A program made the position numbers and the translations under genes. Below the pieces are notes generated by a model. That model saw only the letters and a program-made list of their open reading frames with translations. It searched no databases and had not been told where the DNA came from. A stretch of 64,000 nucleotides of DNA from Symbiodolus clandestinus (GTDB lineage: Bacteria; Pseudomonadota; Gammaproteobacteria; Enterobacterales; G038960095), in the NCBI GenBank assembly GCA_038960095.1, contig CP152425.1, positions 186,001 through 250,000 on the forward strand, read 5' to 3'. Shown here piece after piece: positions 27,234 to 35,506 of this stretch; position 1 is the first letter of the stretch; every line of letters begins with the position of its first letter.

Positions 27234-28358
27234 ATGCGCCTGCTGGTTGATGCTTTGGTACCGGCTGCCAAGCAGCTATTCGCTCCCTTGGGTGAGTTGC
27301 AAATGCTGCCGGGGCGAGCGATCACCAACCAACACTGCGCATCCGTAGAAGCACTTATCGTTCGTTCTACTACCGCGGTCACACCCACGCTGCTAGCGGG
27401 CAGCTCGGTACAATTTGTCGGCAGCACCACCGCTGGCATTGATCATATTGATACCCACTGGTTACAGCAACAAGGGATCACCTTTTCCCATGCACCAGGC
27501 TGTAATGCGATTGCCGTCGTTGAATATGTGTTAACCGCCCTGCTGTGGTTGGCTCAACGAAAACAATTCGCTTTGCCTGATAAAACAGTGGGTATCGTAG
27601 GCGTTGGCCATATCGGCTCATTACTGCAGCAGCGGTTACAACTGTTAGGAGTCAACACGCTGCTATGTGATCCTCCTCGACAAGCACGGGGTGATCCGGG
27701 TCCTTTTTGGCCGCTGTCCCACCTAGTCCAACAAGCAGATATTTTAACTTTCCATGTGCCCCTCCAACGGACCGGACCTGATGCCACTTGGCATTTAGTT
27801 GACAGTGCCTTATTAGCAGCATTACCTCCTCAGCGGATCCTAATTAATAGCTCACGAGGGGCAGTGATTGATAATGCAGCGCTGCTTGCCGCCTTAAACC
27901 GTGGTAAATCGTGTTCGGTGATTCTCGATGTCTGGGAACAAGAGCCAGCATTATCACTGCCACTGTTGAAACAGACGACTTTAGCCACTGCGCACATTGC
28001 TGGCTACACTTTAGAAGCGCGTTTTAATGGCGTGTTCAGCATCTACCGAGATCTATGCCAACACTATGGACTATCGCCCAGGATCACTGATGAAGCTTTG
28101 CTACCGGTTAACCAAAAAACTGTGACCTTATCGGGGCCTTGGCACTGGCAACAACTCATACCTCTGACTGAGCAGCTCTATTCGATTGCTAGAGACGATA
28201 GTGCATTACGTCGCCTGGCCCACCGCCCCGGTGGTTTTGACTGGCTACGCGCTCACTACCCAGAAAGACGTCAATGGTCCTCACTACGGGTTGCTTGCGA
28301 TAATCAACAGACTGCTGAGCAATTACAACAACTGGGTTTTCGAGCCTATCAACGATAG
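27234..28358 (+). CDS. pdxB: Erythronate-4-phosphate dehydrogenase
   Basis: PdxB oxidises 4-phosphoerythronate in the DXP-dependent pyridoxal phosphate pathway. The D-2-hydroxyacid dehydrogenase fold is clear: APGCNAIAVVEYVLTALLWL, the Rossmann loop VGIVGVGHIGSLL, TLLCDPPRQARGD, the catalytic NSSRGAVIDNAALL, DVWEQEP and the catalytic histidine in ATAHIAGYTLEA. Length 374 against 378 in E. coli. It follows fabB closely and may be cotranscribed. Confidence 0.96.
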   Translation: MRLLVDALVPAAKQLFAPLGELQMLPGRAITNQHCASVEALIVRSTTAVTPTLLAGSSVQFVGSTTAGIDHIDTHWLQQQGITFSHAPGCNAIAVVEYVLTALLWLAQRKQFALPDKTVGIVGVGHIGSLLQQRLQLLGVNTLLCDPPRQARGDPGPFWPLSHLVQQADILTFHVPLQRTGPDATWHLVDSALLAALPPQRILINSSRGAVIDNAALLAALNRGKSCSVILDVWEQEPALSLPLLKQTTLATAHIAGYTLEARFNGVFSIYRDLCQHYGLSPRITDEALLPVNQKTVTLSGPWHWQQLIPLTEQLYSIARDDSALRRLAHRPGGFDWLRAHYPERRQWSSLRVACDNQQTAEQLQQLGFRAYQR

Positions 28359-28415
28359 TATTAAACCACTTTTACTCAATTTATTAATCGTCAAATCAAA
28401 TCTGAACTTCTACAC

Positions 28416-29585
28416 CTAAAAGGTATCGGAATAAGTATAATCAAGCTCGATTCTTTGCAAAATTTGAGTATTTTGACGACCCACTACCTGCTTAAAATGA
28501 GCTTCATCCCTAATAAAAGTACCGTTATCTCTCTGCTCAAATATTTTTTCAATTGATTTTTGGCCAAACTGATACCCCTTTCCTTCAACAAGCTCTTTCA
28601 TTTCAGATTGAGTTAATTGATTGATCTTTACAATAAGTTTATTTGAATTTGTGGTCGAATTATTCATCACTTGATTGCTAGCCCGATTCTCTCCTGAGTT
28701 TGTACCAGCGGATTGCTCTCGTGTCTGATCGTCACTACTTTGTTCTGATGGCTGATGACTCTCTTGTTGAGTCTGAATATCGATGTCTACTGCATTCCCT
28801 ATGTCCGTTGTGATTGAAGGTTCGTTACTGATCTTTGATAGCGAGCCACTTCCTTCCTCGTTTAATTTCCTTCTCTTGTTCTCTGGCATAGGAGCGTCTG
28901 AATCCCTAACACGCTTCCTATTGTCTGCTGCTTCTCCCGGGGGAGAAAATATTAGGCTTTCGATATTGACCTCAACGCTTTTTTGCAGTGGTTGAAAATT
29001 ATCCCGTTGAATATTGGGGTCTACATTCTGCTGAGTTTGAAGACCCTGCTGATTAACAACCAATTGAGCTTCCCTTCGTTGAAGTTTTGTTTCTTTTTCA
29101 AACAACTCTTGCTGCTTAGTTTCAACAGCACGCTCTCTAGCTTCTAATTCCTTCCATTGAGATTGAATCTTTCGTTCAGCAGTATTAAGTTGTGCTGGCA
29201 CTTGTTGTAAATAACTTTCAACCGCATTCAATTCTTGCTCCTTAGTCTTAAGCGCAAGTTCTTCAGCGTTTAATTCCTCCTGCTGAATTTGAAAACTCCG
29301 ACGATCAGCAATAAGTTGGACACGTGTTTGTTTTTGATCTTCTACATAGCTGTCAAAAACTTGCCAGTCATTTTGAAGAGCGCTCCTTTCAGTTTCTAAT
29401 TTCTTTTGCTGAATGCTAAATTTTTGCCATTCAGCAGCAAGTTGTTTTCCTTTTTGTTGTAACGCTACTATATCTTGTTGCTGCATATCTGCAAAAATAC
29501 GTTTTTCAGCTTCTAACCTATTCTGAATCCCCCCGGGAATGTCGGAGACTATTTTTTTAGAATCAAGCCGCTTTATCGAGCTCAA
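28416..29585 (-). CDS. Coiled-coil protein with bipartite NLS-like motif and ComEA-like HhH C terminus
   Basis: I know no homologue for the whole protein. From the N terminus the frame shows a long heptad-type coiled coil (about residues 20-185) rich in Glu, Gln and Lys, and a basic bipartite motif at 223-240 (RKRVR, nine residues, KRRK). An acidic Gln/Ser/Asn-rich linker (about 245-315) follows, then a 65-residue end (VKINQLTQSEMKELVEGKGY, then FGQKSIEKIFEQRDNGTF) that resembles the helix-hairpin-helix DNA-binding domain of ComEA. No signal peptide is visible. The first 15 residues and the only start before residue 34 (a TTG) come from the adjacent IS, so the native 5' end is probably lost; the first ATG is at 29486. 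Function as a nucleus-directed effector is inference. Confidence 0.6.
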   Translation of the reverse strand: MSSIKRLDSKKIVSDIPGGIQNRLEAEKRIFADMQQQDIVALQQKGKQLAAEWQKFSIQQKKLETERSALQNDWQVFDSYVEDQKQTRVQLIADRRSFQIQQEELNAEELALKTKEQELNAVESYLQQVPAQLNTAERKIQSQWKELEARERAVETKQQELFEKETKLQRREAQLVVNQQGLQTQQNVDPNIQRDNFQPLQKSVEVNIESLIFSPPGEAADNRKRVRDSDAPMPENKRRKLNEEGSGSLSKISNEPSITTDIGNAVDIDIQTQQESHQPSEQSSDDQTREQSAGTNSGENRASNQVMNNSTTNSNKLIVKINQLTQSEMKELVEGKGYQFGQKSIEKIFEQRDNGTFIRDEAHFKQVVGRQNTQILQRIELDYTYSDTF

Positions 29586-30465
29586 TTTGTTGTTGATAAT
29601 ACCTTATTTCTGCTTCGACTGGGGGTATGTAACCGATGGGTCCCAATAACCTCTGCTGATTAAACCAAGCAACCCATTTCAAGGTAGCCATCTCTACTTG
29701 AGCACGGGTTTGCCAGGATTGGCGATGAATGACTTCGGATTTATAGAGGCCATTGATAGTCTCAGCTAATGCATTATCGTAAGAATCGCCAACACTACCT
29801 ACAGAGCATTCAATGCCAGCTTCTACCATCCGTTCGGTGTAGCGGATAGAGACATACTGACTGCCGCGATCACTGTGATGGATTAAGCGCTCCCCTTTGA
29901 AGGGCCGGCGAGCATACAGGGCCTGTTCTAACGCATCTAGAACAAAATCGGTTTTGGCCGAGCTAGAGACTCGCCATCCCACGATATAGCGGGAAAAAAC
30001 ATCAATAATAAAGGCTGTATAAACAAATCCTTGATAAGTCGTACAAAAGGTATAATCAGCAACCCACAGCGCATTAGGCCGGTCAGCCTGGAAATTCCGG
30101 TTAACCAAATCATCTGGGCAGGGAGCAGATTGATTAGAAAATGTGGTTTTGACCCCTTTACCTCGTCTTATCCCTTGCAATCCCATGGTACGCATCAGAC
30201 GTTCCACGGTGCAACGGGCTACCGTAATGCCTTCACGCTTCAGTTGATGCCAAATCTTAACAGCACCATAGACTTTAAAATTAGCATCCCAGATTTTGCG
30301 GATCTGCTCACTTAGTTTGATATCCTTTACCTGCCTTGCCGGTAACAGCGACGGCTGCTTTTTTCTGGCGGCATGCAGATAGTAGGTGGATGGGGCAATC
30401 GGTAATACTTTACAAATTGGCTCGACCCCGTAAACCTCTCGATGCTTATCGATAAAGGCTGTCAT
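29563..30465 (-). CDS. IS3-family transposase OrfB (DDE domain)
   Basis: The 300-residue catalytic part of the transposase. It begins AFIDKHREVYGVEPICKVLP, has the HTH_21 region with YGAVKIWHQLKREGITVARC, and then the integrase core with all three acidic residues: ALWVADYTFC (D), LIHHSDRGSQYVS (D) and NALAETINGLYKSEVI (E). The frame is undamaged, so the element may still be active. Its ATG overlaps the orfA stop (ATGA), so it may be made by coupling or by programmed frameshifting. Confidence 0.93.
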   Translation of the reverse strand: MTAFIDKHREVYGVEPICKVLPIAPSTYYLHAARKKQPSLLPARQVKDIKLSEQIRKIWDANFKVYGAVKIWHQLKREGITVARCTVERLMRTMGLQGIRRGKGVKTTFSNQSAPCPDDLVNRNFQADRPNALWVADYTFCTTYQGFVYTAFIIDVFSRYIVGWRVSSSAKTDFVLDALEQALYARRPFKGERLIHHSDRGSQYVSIRYTERMVEAGIECSVGSVGDSYDNALAETINGLYKSEVIHRQSWQTRAQVEMATLKWVAWFNQQRLLGPIGYIPPVEAEIRYYQQQIELDKAA

Positions 30466-30797
30466 GACCGGCGATGGCGGTCGAGCTCCGCCTGGGCAAA
30501 ATAAGCGCTGGCCTTACGCAAGATCTCATTGGCTTGACGTAGCTCACGATTTTCACGCTCCAGAGCTTTAATACGTGCTTTTTCCTCTGAAGTTGCTCCT
30601 GCTCTTAACCTTTGATCTCGCTCTATCTGCTGCAACCACAGAGCTAACGTTTTAGGATGGCAGCCGAATTTTGCGGCGATAGAGCAGATAGCTGCTCGAC
30701 GATTCTCATAATCAGCCTCATGCTCTAATACCATCTTAACGGCTCGTTCACGCACTTCAGGTGAGTAATTTTTTGCTGGTCTTTTTTTCGTTTCCAT
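30462..30797 (-). CDS. IS3-family transposase OrfA (helix-turn-helix)
   Basis: A 111-residue DNA-binding partner of OrfB. The N-terminal helix-turn-helix reads YSPEVRERAVKMVLEHEADY followed by AAKFGCHPKTLALWLQQ; a leucine-zipper-like coil (IKALERENRELRQANEILRK) follows and ends ASAYFAQAELDRHRRS. This is the standard OrfA layout of the IS3 family, intact and in the expected order before orfB. Confidence 0.93.
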   Translation of the reverse strand: METKKRPAKNYSPEVRERAVKMVLEHEADYENRRAAICSIAAKFGCHPKTLALWLQQIERDQRLRAGATSEEKARIKALERENRELRQANEILRKASAYFAQAELDRHRRS

Positions 30798-30854
30798 AAC
30801 TCCATTCTCTCATACATTTGGAAAAAATAGAGTCTCCGATAAAACCAGTGTGAT

Positions 30855-33038
30855 TCAGTGATTCAGTTTTACATTCCTCTTTTGCTTGATTTTCCGATTT
30901 TTTGGAACTCTTTTACTATGCTTTAATGATAAATCCGCACCATGGCTGAATGCCAAAGCATTTATAGGTAACATACCACTTCTTTCAGAAGGAACTATCC
31001 TTTCCTCACCAGTTGTACTGCTGGACGGAGAACTCTGGTTAAAATTGCTAGAATCCAAGGTTTCAGATGATAAATTTACATTGATTTCAGAGGAAGTATT
31101 CCCGAAAGTCGGAGTATCAAACGAACTTCGAGTTTTAGTTTGGTTCTTCGACTCTAACGTAGACTGAGGATTAGGTGGTTCACTAAATGATTTAAAAGCA
31201 TCTGTCTTTTTCTCACCTTTCACACCATTGAATGGTGTATCCGGAATAATTTCACGAAACCTCAAAATATTATCATGCGGAATACTTTCTTTGGTTTTTC
31301 TTTCCTTTGGAGGAGTCACAAAAGTAGGTATTGACCCTTCATAGGACCTTGGTGTTGTTTCATTTAAAAAATTACCCTCTGAGTTTACCGACCATTCTTC
31401 TTGAGAAAACCCTAAATTCTCAAGCTCTAATGATGAATTTGGTGGATTAGTTGCTTGTGTTGAGCAGCTACTCATTGATAACCGAGCAACTTTTGATGGA
31501 GGATCAACTGTAGGCGGTTGAAAAGGCGCTGAATTCTCCTTCGCATTCTTTTCCTGTACATCCCTTTGCTCCTGTAAACTAAGTAAAGATATTGCCTTGT
31601 GCGGAGCGGCTTTTACGTTAAAGGATTTCGAATAACCTGGCTTTTTTTTACCTGTTCTACCCTTGGGCAGTGGTTTTCCCGGCACTAACCCAGGAAACTT
31701 CGACACACTAGCACTCAGATTACTTTCTAGTAATGGGTTCTCCCCGGATCCACACCGAGGCGATTCTGATAATACCTTCTCAGGATCTAATGATGTGTGG
31801 CCTCTGCCCTTACCAACCATTTCTGGAAGGACCACGGAAGGAGCATCATCAGCAGGCATTTCTTTAGACGATACTGCGGGTGCACTTTGAGAGCTCTTTG
31901 AAATTTCCTGAAGCTGATCACAGCCTGGGTTCTCCTGCCCTGATGTGGACTGAGAATTAGGCGGTTTATCATCAGCCTGCTCTTCGGTTTTATCAAAGAT
32001 ACTGATATGTAAAGACACTGGCGATTTTTGGTCTCTGTTTATTGCGACCTGCTGAAGCTTTATCGACTTTTCCCGCTGCACTAATGCTAATCGATAGATA
32101 TCTGATGACTCACGTAACTCTCTTACTGACTGTAGTTGCTGAGAGAATGGGACTCCTAGACGATACACTAAGCTCAGCTGAAACTGATGAACTCCCTGTC
32201 GCCCTTTAGCCAATTGATAGCTATAACCCAAATTTAAAAGAGAAAACGGTGTGTAATCAATACCGATTGACACTACAGTCTTAGCAGGCTGTTTATTTTG
32301 CAACTCATTAGCCGCTAATTGATCAGCAAAATAATGTTCTCCAATGACCCGCCAACAACATTCAGGATATCGAGACAGTCGTTGCTGCCAACACAGATCA
32401 AAACCAAACGCCGGTCGCTGCCGGTGATTTCCATTATCCACTAACTGCCAACGACTTAATGGCAGGTAAGCATTCAGGTATAGGGTACGATAGCCACTGT
32501 GCTGTTCTATCCCCAACCCCAAACGCCGATGGTTGCTGTGATACAGTTGATCGTAAAATAAGCTATAGCCCCAATAGACTGCTTTAGCAGTAAACCAGCG
32601 CTGTCCTACCCCTAAGTTAATCTCCTTATTATCGTACTGATACTGTGTCCCTCCCTGAAGGAATAGCAGTTGGTCTGCTGTTGACCAGATTGGCAATAAA
32701 ACATTTATCCATCCTAAATGGGGCACTGTCTCAGTAACGCTATCTGCAAGGGTAACTTCTATTTGGCCGGAGTTATCTAGCCATCGATTTGCCCGCTGCA
32801 CCAATGGTTGCACAATCTCTGGTTGCCGTCTTTTCTGCCCAGAGCCTGCTAAAACCTTTGGGGCATTAATAGTATTATTCAGCAATGAAAATTCTTGATA
32901 AGGCGCAATAGCCTCGTTATTCCCTAAAATTGGCAGTAGACTATTTTCCGCAGCCACGACTGAAGTCTGAAAACTTTTTAACCCGCAAACGACTATCAGT
33001 AAAATATTTTGGAAAGTTCTCTTACATGAGAAGCTCAT
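30855..33038 (-). CDS. Inverse autotransporter (intimin/invasin-type beta-domain) with disordered passenger
   Basis: A 727-residue predicted outer-membrane protein. Residues 1-30 form a signal peptide (basic start, hydrophobic core, cleavage after VAA). Residues about 85-300 match the inverse autotransporter beta-barrel: ANRWLDNSGQIEVTLADSV, YWGYSLFYDQLYHSNHRRLG, SGYRTLYLNAYLPLS, RPAFGFDLCW, IDYTPFSLLNLGYSYQ and the closing LALVQREKSIKLQ. The remaining 390 residues are low-complexity, rich in Ser, Pro, Asn and Glu, with no Ig-like or lectin domain, and end in a basic tail (KRVPKNRKIKQKR). No LysM is seen before the barrel. AGGAG lies seven bases before the ATG. Family members expose the C-terminal passenger on the cell surface, often for adhesion. 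The IS3 element begins 14 bases after the stop. Confidence 0.82.
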   Translation of the reverse strand: MSFSCKRTFQNILLIVVCGLKSFQTSVVAAENSLLPILGNNEAIAPYQEFSLLNNTINAPKVLAGSGQKRRQPEIVQPLVQRANRWLDNSGQIEVTLADSVTETVPHLGWINVLLPIWSTADQLLFLQGGTQYQYDNKEINLGVGQRWFTAKAVYWGYSLFYDQLYHSNHRRLGLGIEQHSGYRTLYLNAYLPLSRWQLVDNGNHRQRPAFGFDLCWQQRLSRYPECCWRVIGEHYFADQLAANELQNKQPAKTVVSIGIDYTPFSLLNLGYSYQLAKGRQGVHQFQLSLVYRLGVPFSQQLQSVRELRESSDIYRLALVQREKSIKLQQVAINRDQKSPVSLHISIFDKTEEQADDKPPNSQSTSGQENPGCDQLQEISKSSQSAPAVSSKEMPADDAPSVVLPEMVGKGRGHTSLDPEKVLSESPRCGSGENPLLESNLSASVSKFPGLVPGKPLPKGRTGKKKPGYSKSFNVKAAPHKAISLLSLQEQRDVQEKNAKENSAPFQPPTVDPPSKVARLSMSSCSTQATNPPNSSLELENLGFSQEEWSVNSEGNFLNETTPRSYEGSIPTFVTPPKERKTKESIPHDNILRFREIIPDTPFNGVKGEKKTDAFKSFSEPPNPQSTLESKNQTKTRSSFDTPTFGNTSSEINVNLSSETLDSSNFNQSSPSSSTTGEERIVPSERSGMLPINALAFSHGADLSLKHSKRVPKNRKIKQKRNVKLNH

Positions 33039-33371
33039 TCCTTACTCCTAAAACTAGGCGTTCCAATAAACTTAACGATTGAGTGGCTCTGCTAGGATGC
33101 AGCAGCTATTCTTATCATTTAGTTTTTGAGTCTCTACTAAAAATTTGCTATCTAGATATAAACATTCATAGCAAGCTTAGTCGGCAGGTTTTCTCTTGAC
33201 GATGTAACCTATGGGTAGTTAACCCTTAAAACCCTACGCTGTGTCATCCTGTTTTACCTATATTAATAAAATAGACCATAATATCGATTAGTGACACCAC
33301 AGTTGCATGACTAATCTGATTAGGTAATTTTAGGATAAAGTAAGATGCATAGCGTGGCAGTTAATAGATTT
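33039..33371. other. Non-coding gap upstream of the inverse autotransporter
   Basis: About 330 AT-rich bases with no supported gene. It should hold the promoter of the autotransporter on the minus strand. A 10-base palindrome TATCTAGATA occurs near 33153. I saw no convincing promoter hexamer pair and no known regulator box. Confidence 0.4.
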
Positions 33372-33397
33372 TGGTCCAGTAAAAATGAACAACTTGT

Positions 33398-34070
33398 TTA
33401 AGAGAAACCGTGAGCTTGTTCATAATCTATCGGGGTCCTATACCCTAATGTTGAATGTAAGCGCTGACTGGTATAAAAACCTTCAATATAATCGATGACT
33501 GCTGATTTTGCCTGTGCCCTGGTATGATAAATTTCTTGGTCAGTTCTCTCTGATTTTAAGCGGCTGAAAAAACGTTCAGCGACTGCATGGTCATAACAAT
33601 TACCTGCTCGACTCATGCTGACTGTCAGTGCTGATTGTTTTAAACGTGCTTGGTAAGCAGCACTCGTGTATTGGCAACCCTGGTCAGAGTGATGCATCAA
33701 TAAGCCTGTAGGTTTTCGTCGAGTGAGAGCCATCTGTAAAGCATTGCCTGCCAGTGTTTCACGGAGGTGCTTATCTAAACACCAGCCGATGTTTCGACAT
33801 GAAAATAAATCAAGCACGAAATCTGACCACAGGGTAACCTTGCATTTGTAATGCTTTAGATATCCGCCGACTGCCGTAACTATTACGACTCTGAGTGGCT
33901 AGTACTTTAATAGCAATTCATAAAGTGGCTTCTTTATCAGCTTGTTGACCCGATAAACTCCTCAAATAGCTGTAATAACCACTTCGACTCGCCTGCATGA
34001 CTTTACACATGGTTTTTACTGGAAAAGCCTTCTGTTGCGTTTTAATAAACTGATCCCTTAGTTTGACTCG
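33398..34070 (-). pseudogene. IS3-family transposase OrfB, broken
   Basis: On the minus strand the start of OrfB reads FIKTQQKAFPVKTMCKVMQA then SRSGYYSYLRSLSGQQADKE, and meets a TGA. It resumes IAIKVLATQSRNSYGSRRIS and stops matching at about 33850, where some 50-60 residues containing the first catalytic aspartate appear deleted. The C-terminal part is an open frame of 139 codons (33398-33817) with LLMHHSDQGCQYTS (D) and NCYDHAVAERFFSRLKSE (E). Confidence 0.85.
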
Positions 34071-34345
34071 TTGGCAAAGAAGGCTGCTGCCTTTTTTAAA
34101 ATAGCGCGTTCCATTCTAAGCGGTTGATTTTCTTTACGCAGTTTAACTAACTCCTGTTGTTCAGAAGTTAATCCCTTTTTTTTCGAAGGGATTGGATTCG
34201 ATAGCTCTTTCAACCAGCGACTGATGTTTTTACTACTGATTCCTAAAGCTTCACCGGCTTTAGACTGAGTATATCCTTGTTCTGTCACTAATTTTACTGC
34301 CTCTATTTTAAATTCTAATGGAAAATGACCACCTACTTTGTTCAT
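34058..34345 (-). CDS. IS3-family transposase OrfA
   Basis: A 95-residue intact OrfA: FPLEFKIEAVKLVTEQGYTQ and SKAGEALGISSKNISRWLKE form the helix-turn-helix, followed by the coil LRKENQPLRMERAILKKAAA and the end FFANESN. Its OrfB partner is dead, so this protein is probably non-functional even if made. Sequence and length differ from the OrfA at 30462, so the two elements are separate acquisitions. Confidence 0.85.
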   Translation of the reverse strand: MNKVGGHFPLEFKIEAVKLVTEQGYTQSKAGEALGISSKNISRWLKELSNPIPSKKKGLTSEQQELVKLRKENQPLRMERAILKKAAAFFANESN

Positions 34346-34450
34346 ATGACACCTTAGGTTAAGTGCTATAGAGCTTATCCTATTTCTCTTAATCTAAGTG
34401 TCTACTTTTATTAAACCAGAACATCTCGTTGCATTAAGTACTCCATCCGA

Positions 34451-34552
34451 TTACCCTTTAGGCTTAATGATTAGCTCCATGACTTTTTTGCTATCAGGAT
34501 GTTTAGTTAAATACTGCCGAATCATTGGTAACACAGTATACTGCTGACTCAT
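34451..34552 (-). CDS. Possible 33-residue ORF upstream of glyQ
   Basis: A short minus-strand frame, MSQQYTVLPMIRQYLTKHPD followed by SKKVMELIIKPKG, opens divergently from glyQ. It has an ATG but no ribosome binding site, and I recognise no family. It may be the leftover end of a gene interrupted by the neighbouring IS. Confidence 0.15.
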   Translation of the reverse strand: MSQQYTVLPMIRQYLTKHPDSKKVMELIIKPKG

Positions 34553-34577
34553 TTTTTAAGTTGAATCATTGACTCTT

Positions 34578-35495
34578 ATGCAACCATATACGACCGCCAA
34601 TAATTTCCAAGGGTTACTCTTCAGCCTACAGCATTACTGGGCAACACAGGGTTGTGCGATTGTACAACCCCTGGACCTTGAAGTGGGAGCTGGAACTTCT
34701 CACCCCCTCACTTTTTTACGAGCCATTGGTCCTGAACCGATGGCTGTCGCTTATGTTCAGCCCTGCAGGCGCCCTACGGATGGCCGTTATGGTGAAAATC
34801 CCAATCGATTACAACACTATTACCAATTTCAGGTCATGCTTAAACCTTCACCATCCGATATCCAGGCGTGTTATCTCAATTCATTACGCTATCTTGGCAT
34901 TGATACGGCTAAACATGATATCCGCTTTGTCGAGGACAATTGGGAAAATCCCACGTTGGGGGCTTGGGGAATGGGTTGGGAAGTTTGGCTGAATGGAATG
35001 GAAATAACCCAATTCACCTACTTTCAGCAAGTAGGCGGTCTACCTTGCAAGCCAGTTACTGGTGAGATCACCTATGGCTTAGAGCGATTAGCGATGGCAT
35101 TACAACAGGTTGATTCAGTTTATGATCTGCTTTGGTGTGAGAGTTCATCGGGTAAAATCACTTATGGTGATCTGTTTCAGCAAAATGAGCGTGAACAGTC
35201 AGCCTATAACTTTGAACAAGCGGGCATTGAAGCGCTATTTGAGCGTTTTCAGCAATATGAAATTGAGGTTAACCAGTTACTCCATTTGCCAACCCCTTTA
35301 CCCTTACCCGCTTACGAAATTACCTTAAAAGCAGCCCACTGCTTTAATTTGTTAGAGGCTCGAAAGGCTCTCTCAGTCACCGAGCGGCAACGCTTTATTT
35401 TTCGTATTCGCACCTTAACTAAATTAGTGGCTCAAGCCTACTACGACTCCCGTCAAGCACTAGGCTTTCCTGGCTGCACCACTCCATCTTGCTGA
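34578..35495 (+). CDS. glyQ: Glycine--tRNA ligase alpha subunit
   Basis: GlyQ is the catalytic subunit of the bacterial (alpha2beta2) glycyl-tRNA synthetase. The 305-residue protein shows QGCAIVQPLDLEVGAGTSHP, RRPTDGRYGENPNRLQHYYQ, RFVEDNWENPTLGAWGMGWE, EITQFTYFQQVGGLPCKPV and GEITYGLERLAMALQQVDSV. I used the ATG at 34578 rather than the TTG three codons earlier. glyS follows after an 11-base gap. No strong ribosome binding site is evident. Confidence 0.97.
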   Translation: MQPYTTANNFQGLLFSLQHYWATQGCAIVQPLDLEVGAGTSHPLTFLRAIGPEPMAVAYVQPCRRPTDGRYGENPNRLQHYYQFQVMLKPSPSDIQACYLNSLRYLGIDTAKHDIRFVEDNWENPTLGAWGMGWEVWLNGMEITQFTYFQQVGGLPCKPVTGEITYGLERLAMALQQVDSVYDLLWCESSSGKITYGDLFQQNEREQSAYNFEQAGIEALFERFQQYEIEVNQLLHLPTPLPLPAYEITLKAAHCFNLLEARKALSVTERQRFIFRIRTLTKLVAQAYYDSRQALGFPGCTTPSC

Positions 35496-35506
35496 GAATA
35501 GGTCGT

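Larger units (their letters stand above)
29540..30841 (-). mobile_element. Complete IS3-family insertion sequence (IS51-like group)
   Basis: An element of about 1.3 kb with both transposase frames intact. Imperfect terminal inverted repeats are visible: the left end begins TGTCGGAGACTATTTTTT at 29540, and the right end, read on the minus strand from 30841, begins TATCGGAGACTCTATTTTTT. A matching target duplication was not found (GAA on the left, AAA on the right), so the edges may be one or two bases off or rearranged. It lies between the autotransporter stop and the coiled-coil gene. The IS51-group assignment rests on recalled similarity of both proteins. Confidence 0.88.
33372..34418 (-). 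mobile_element. Degenerate IS3-family element
   Basis: A second, unrelated IS3-family copy. Imperfect inverted ends are visible: TGGTCCAGTAAAAATGAACA at the left (33372) and, on the minus strand, TGGTTTAATAAAAGTAGACA at the right (34418). OrfA is intact, but OrfB carries an in-frame stop and an internal deletion, so the element cannot transpose on its own. Confidence 0.8.

Noticed and set aside
33195..33225. Two GGTTA elements upstream of the autotransporter resembling a PhoP box
   Set aside because: The spacing is 15 bases rather than the 11 required for a PhoP direct repeat.
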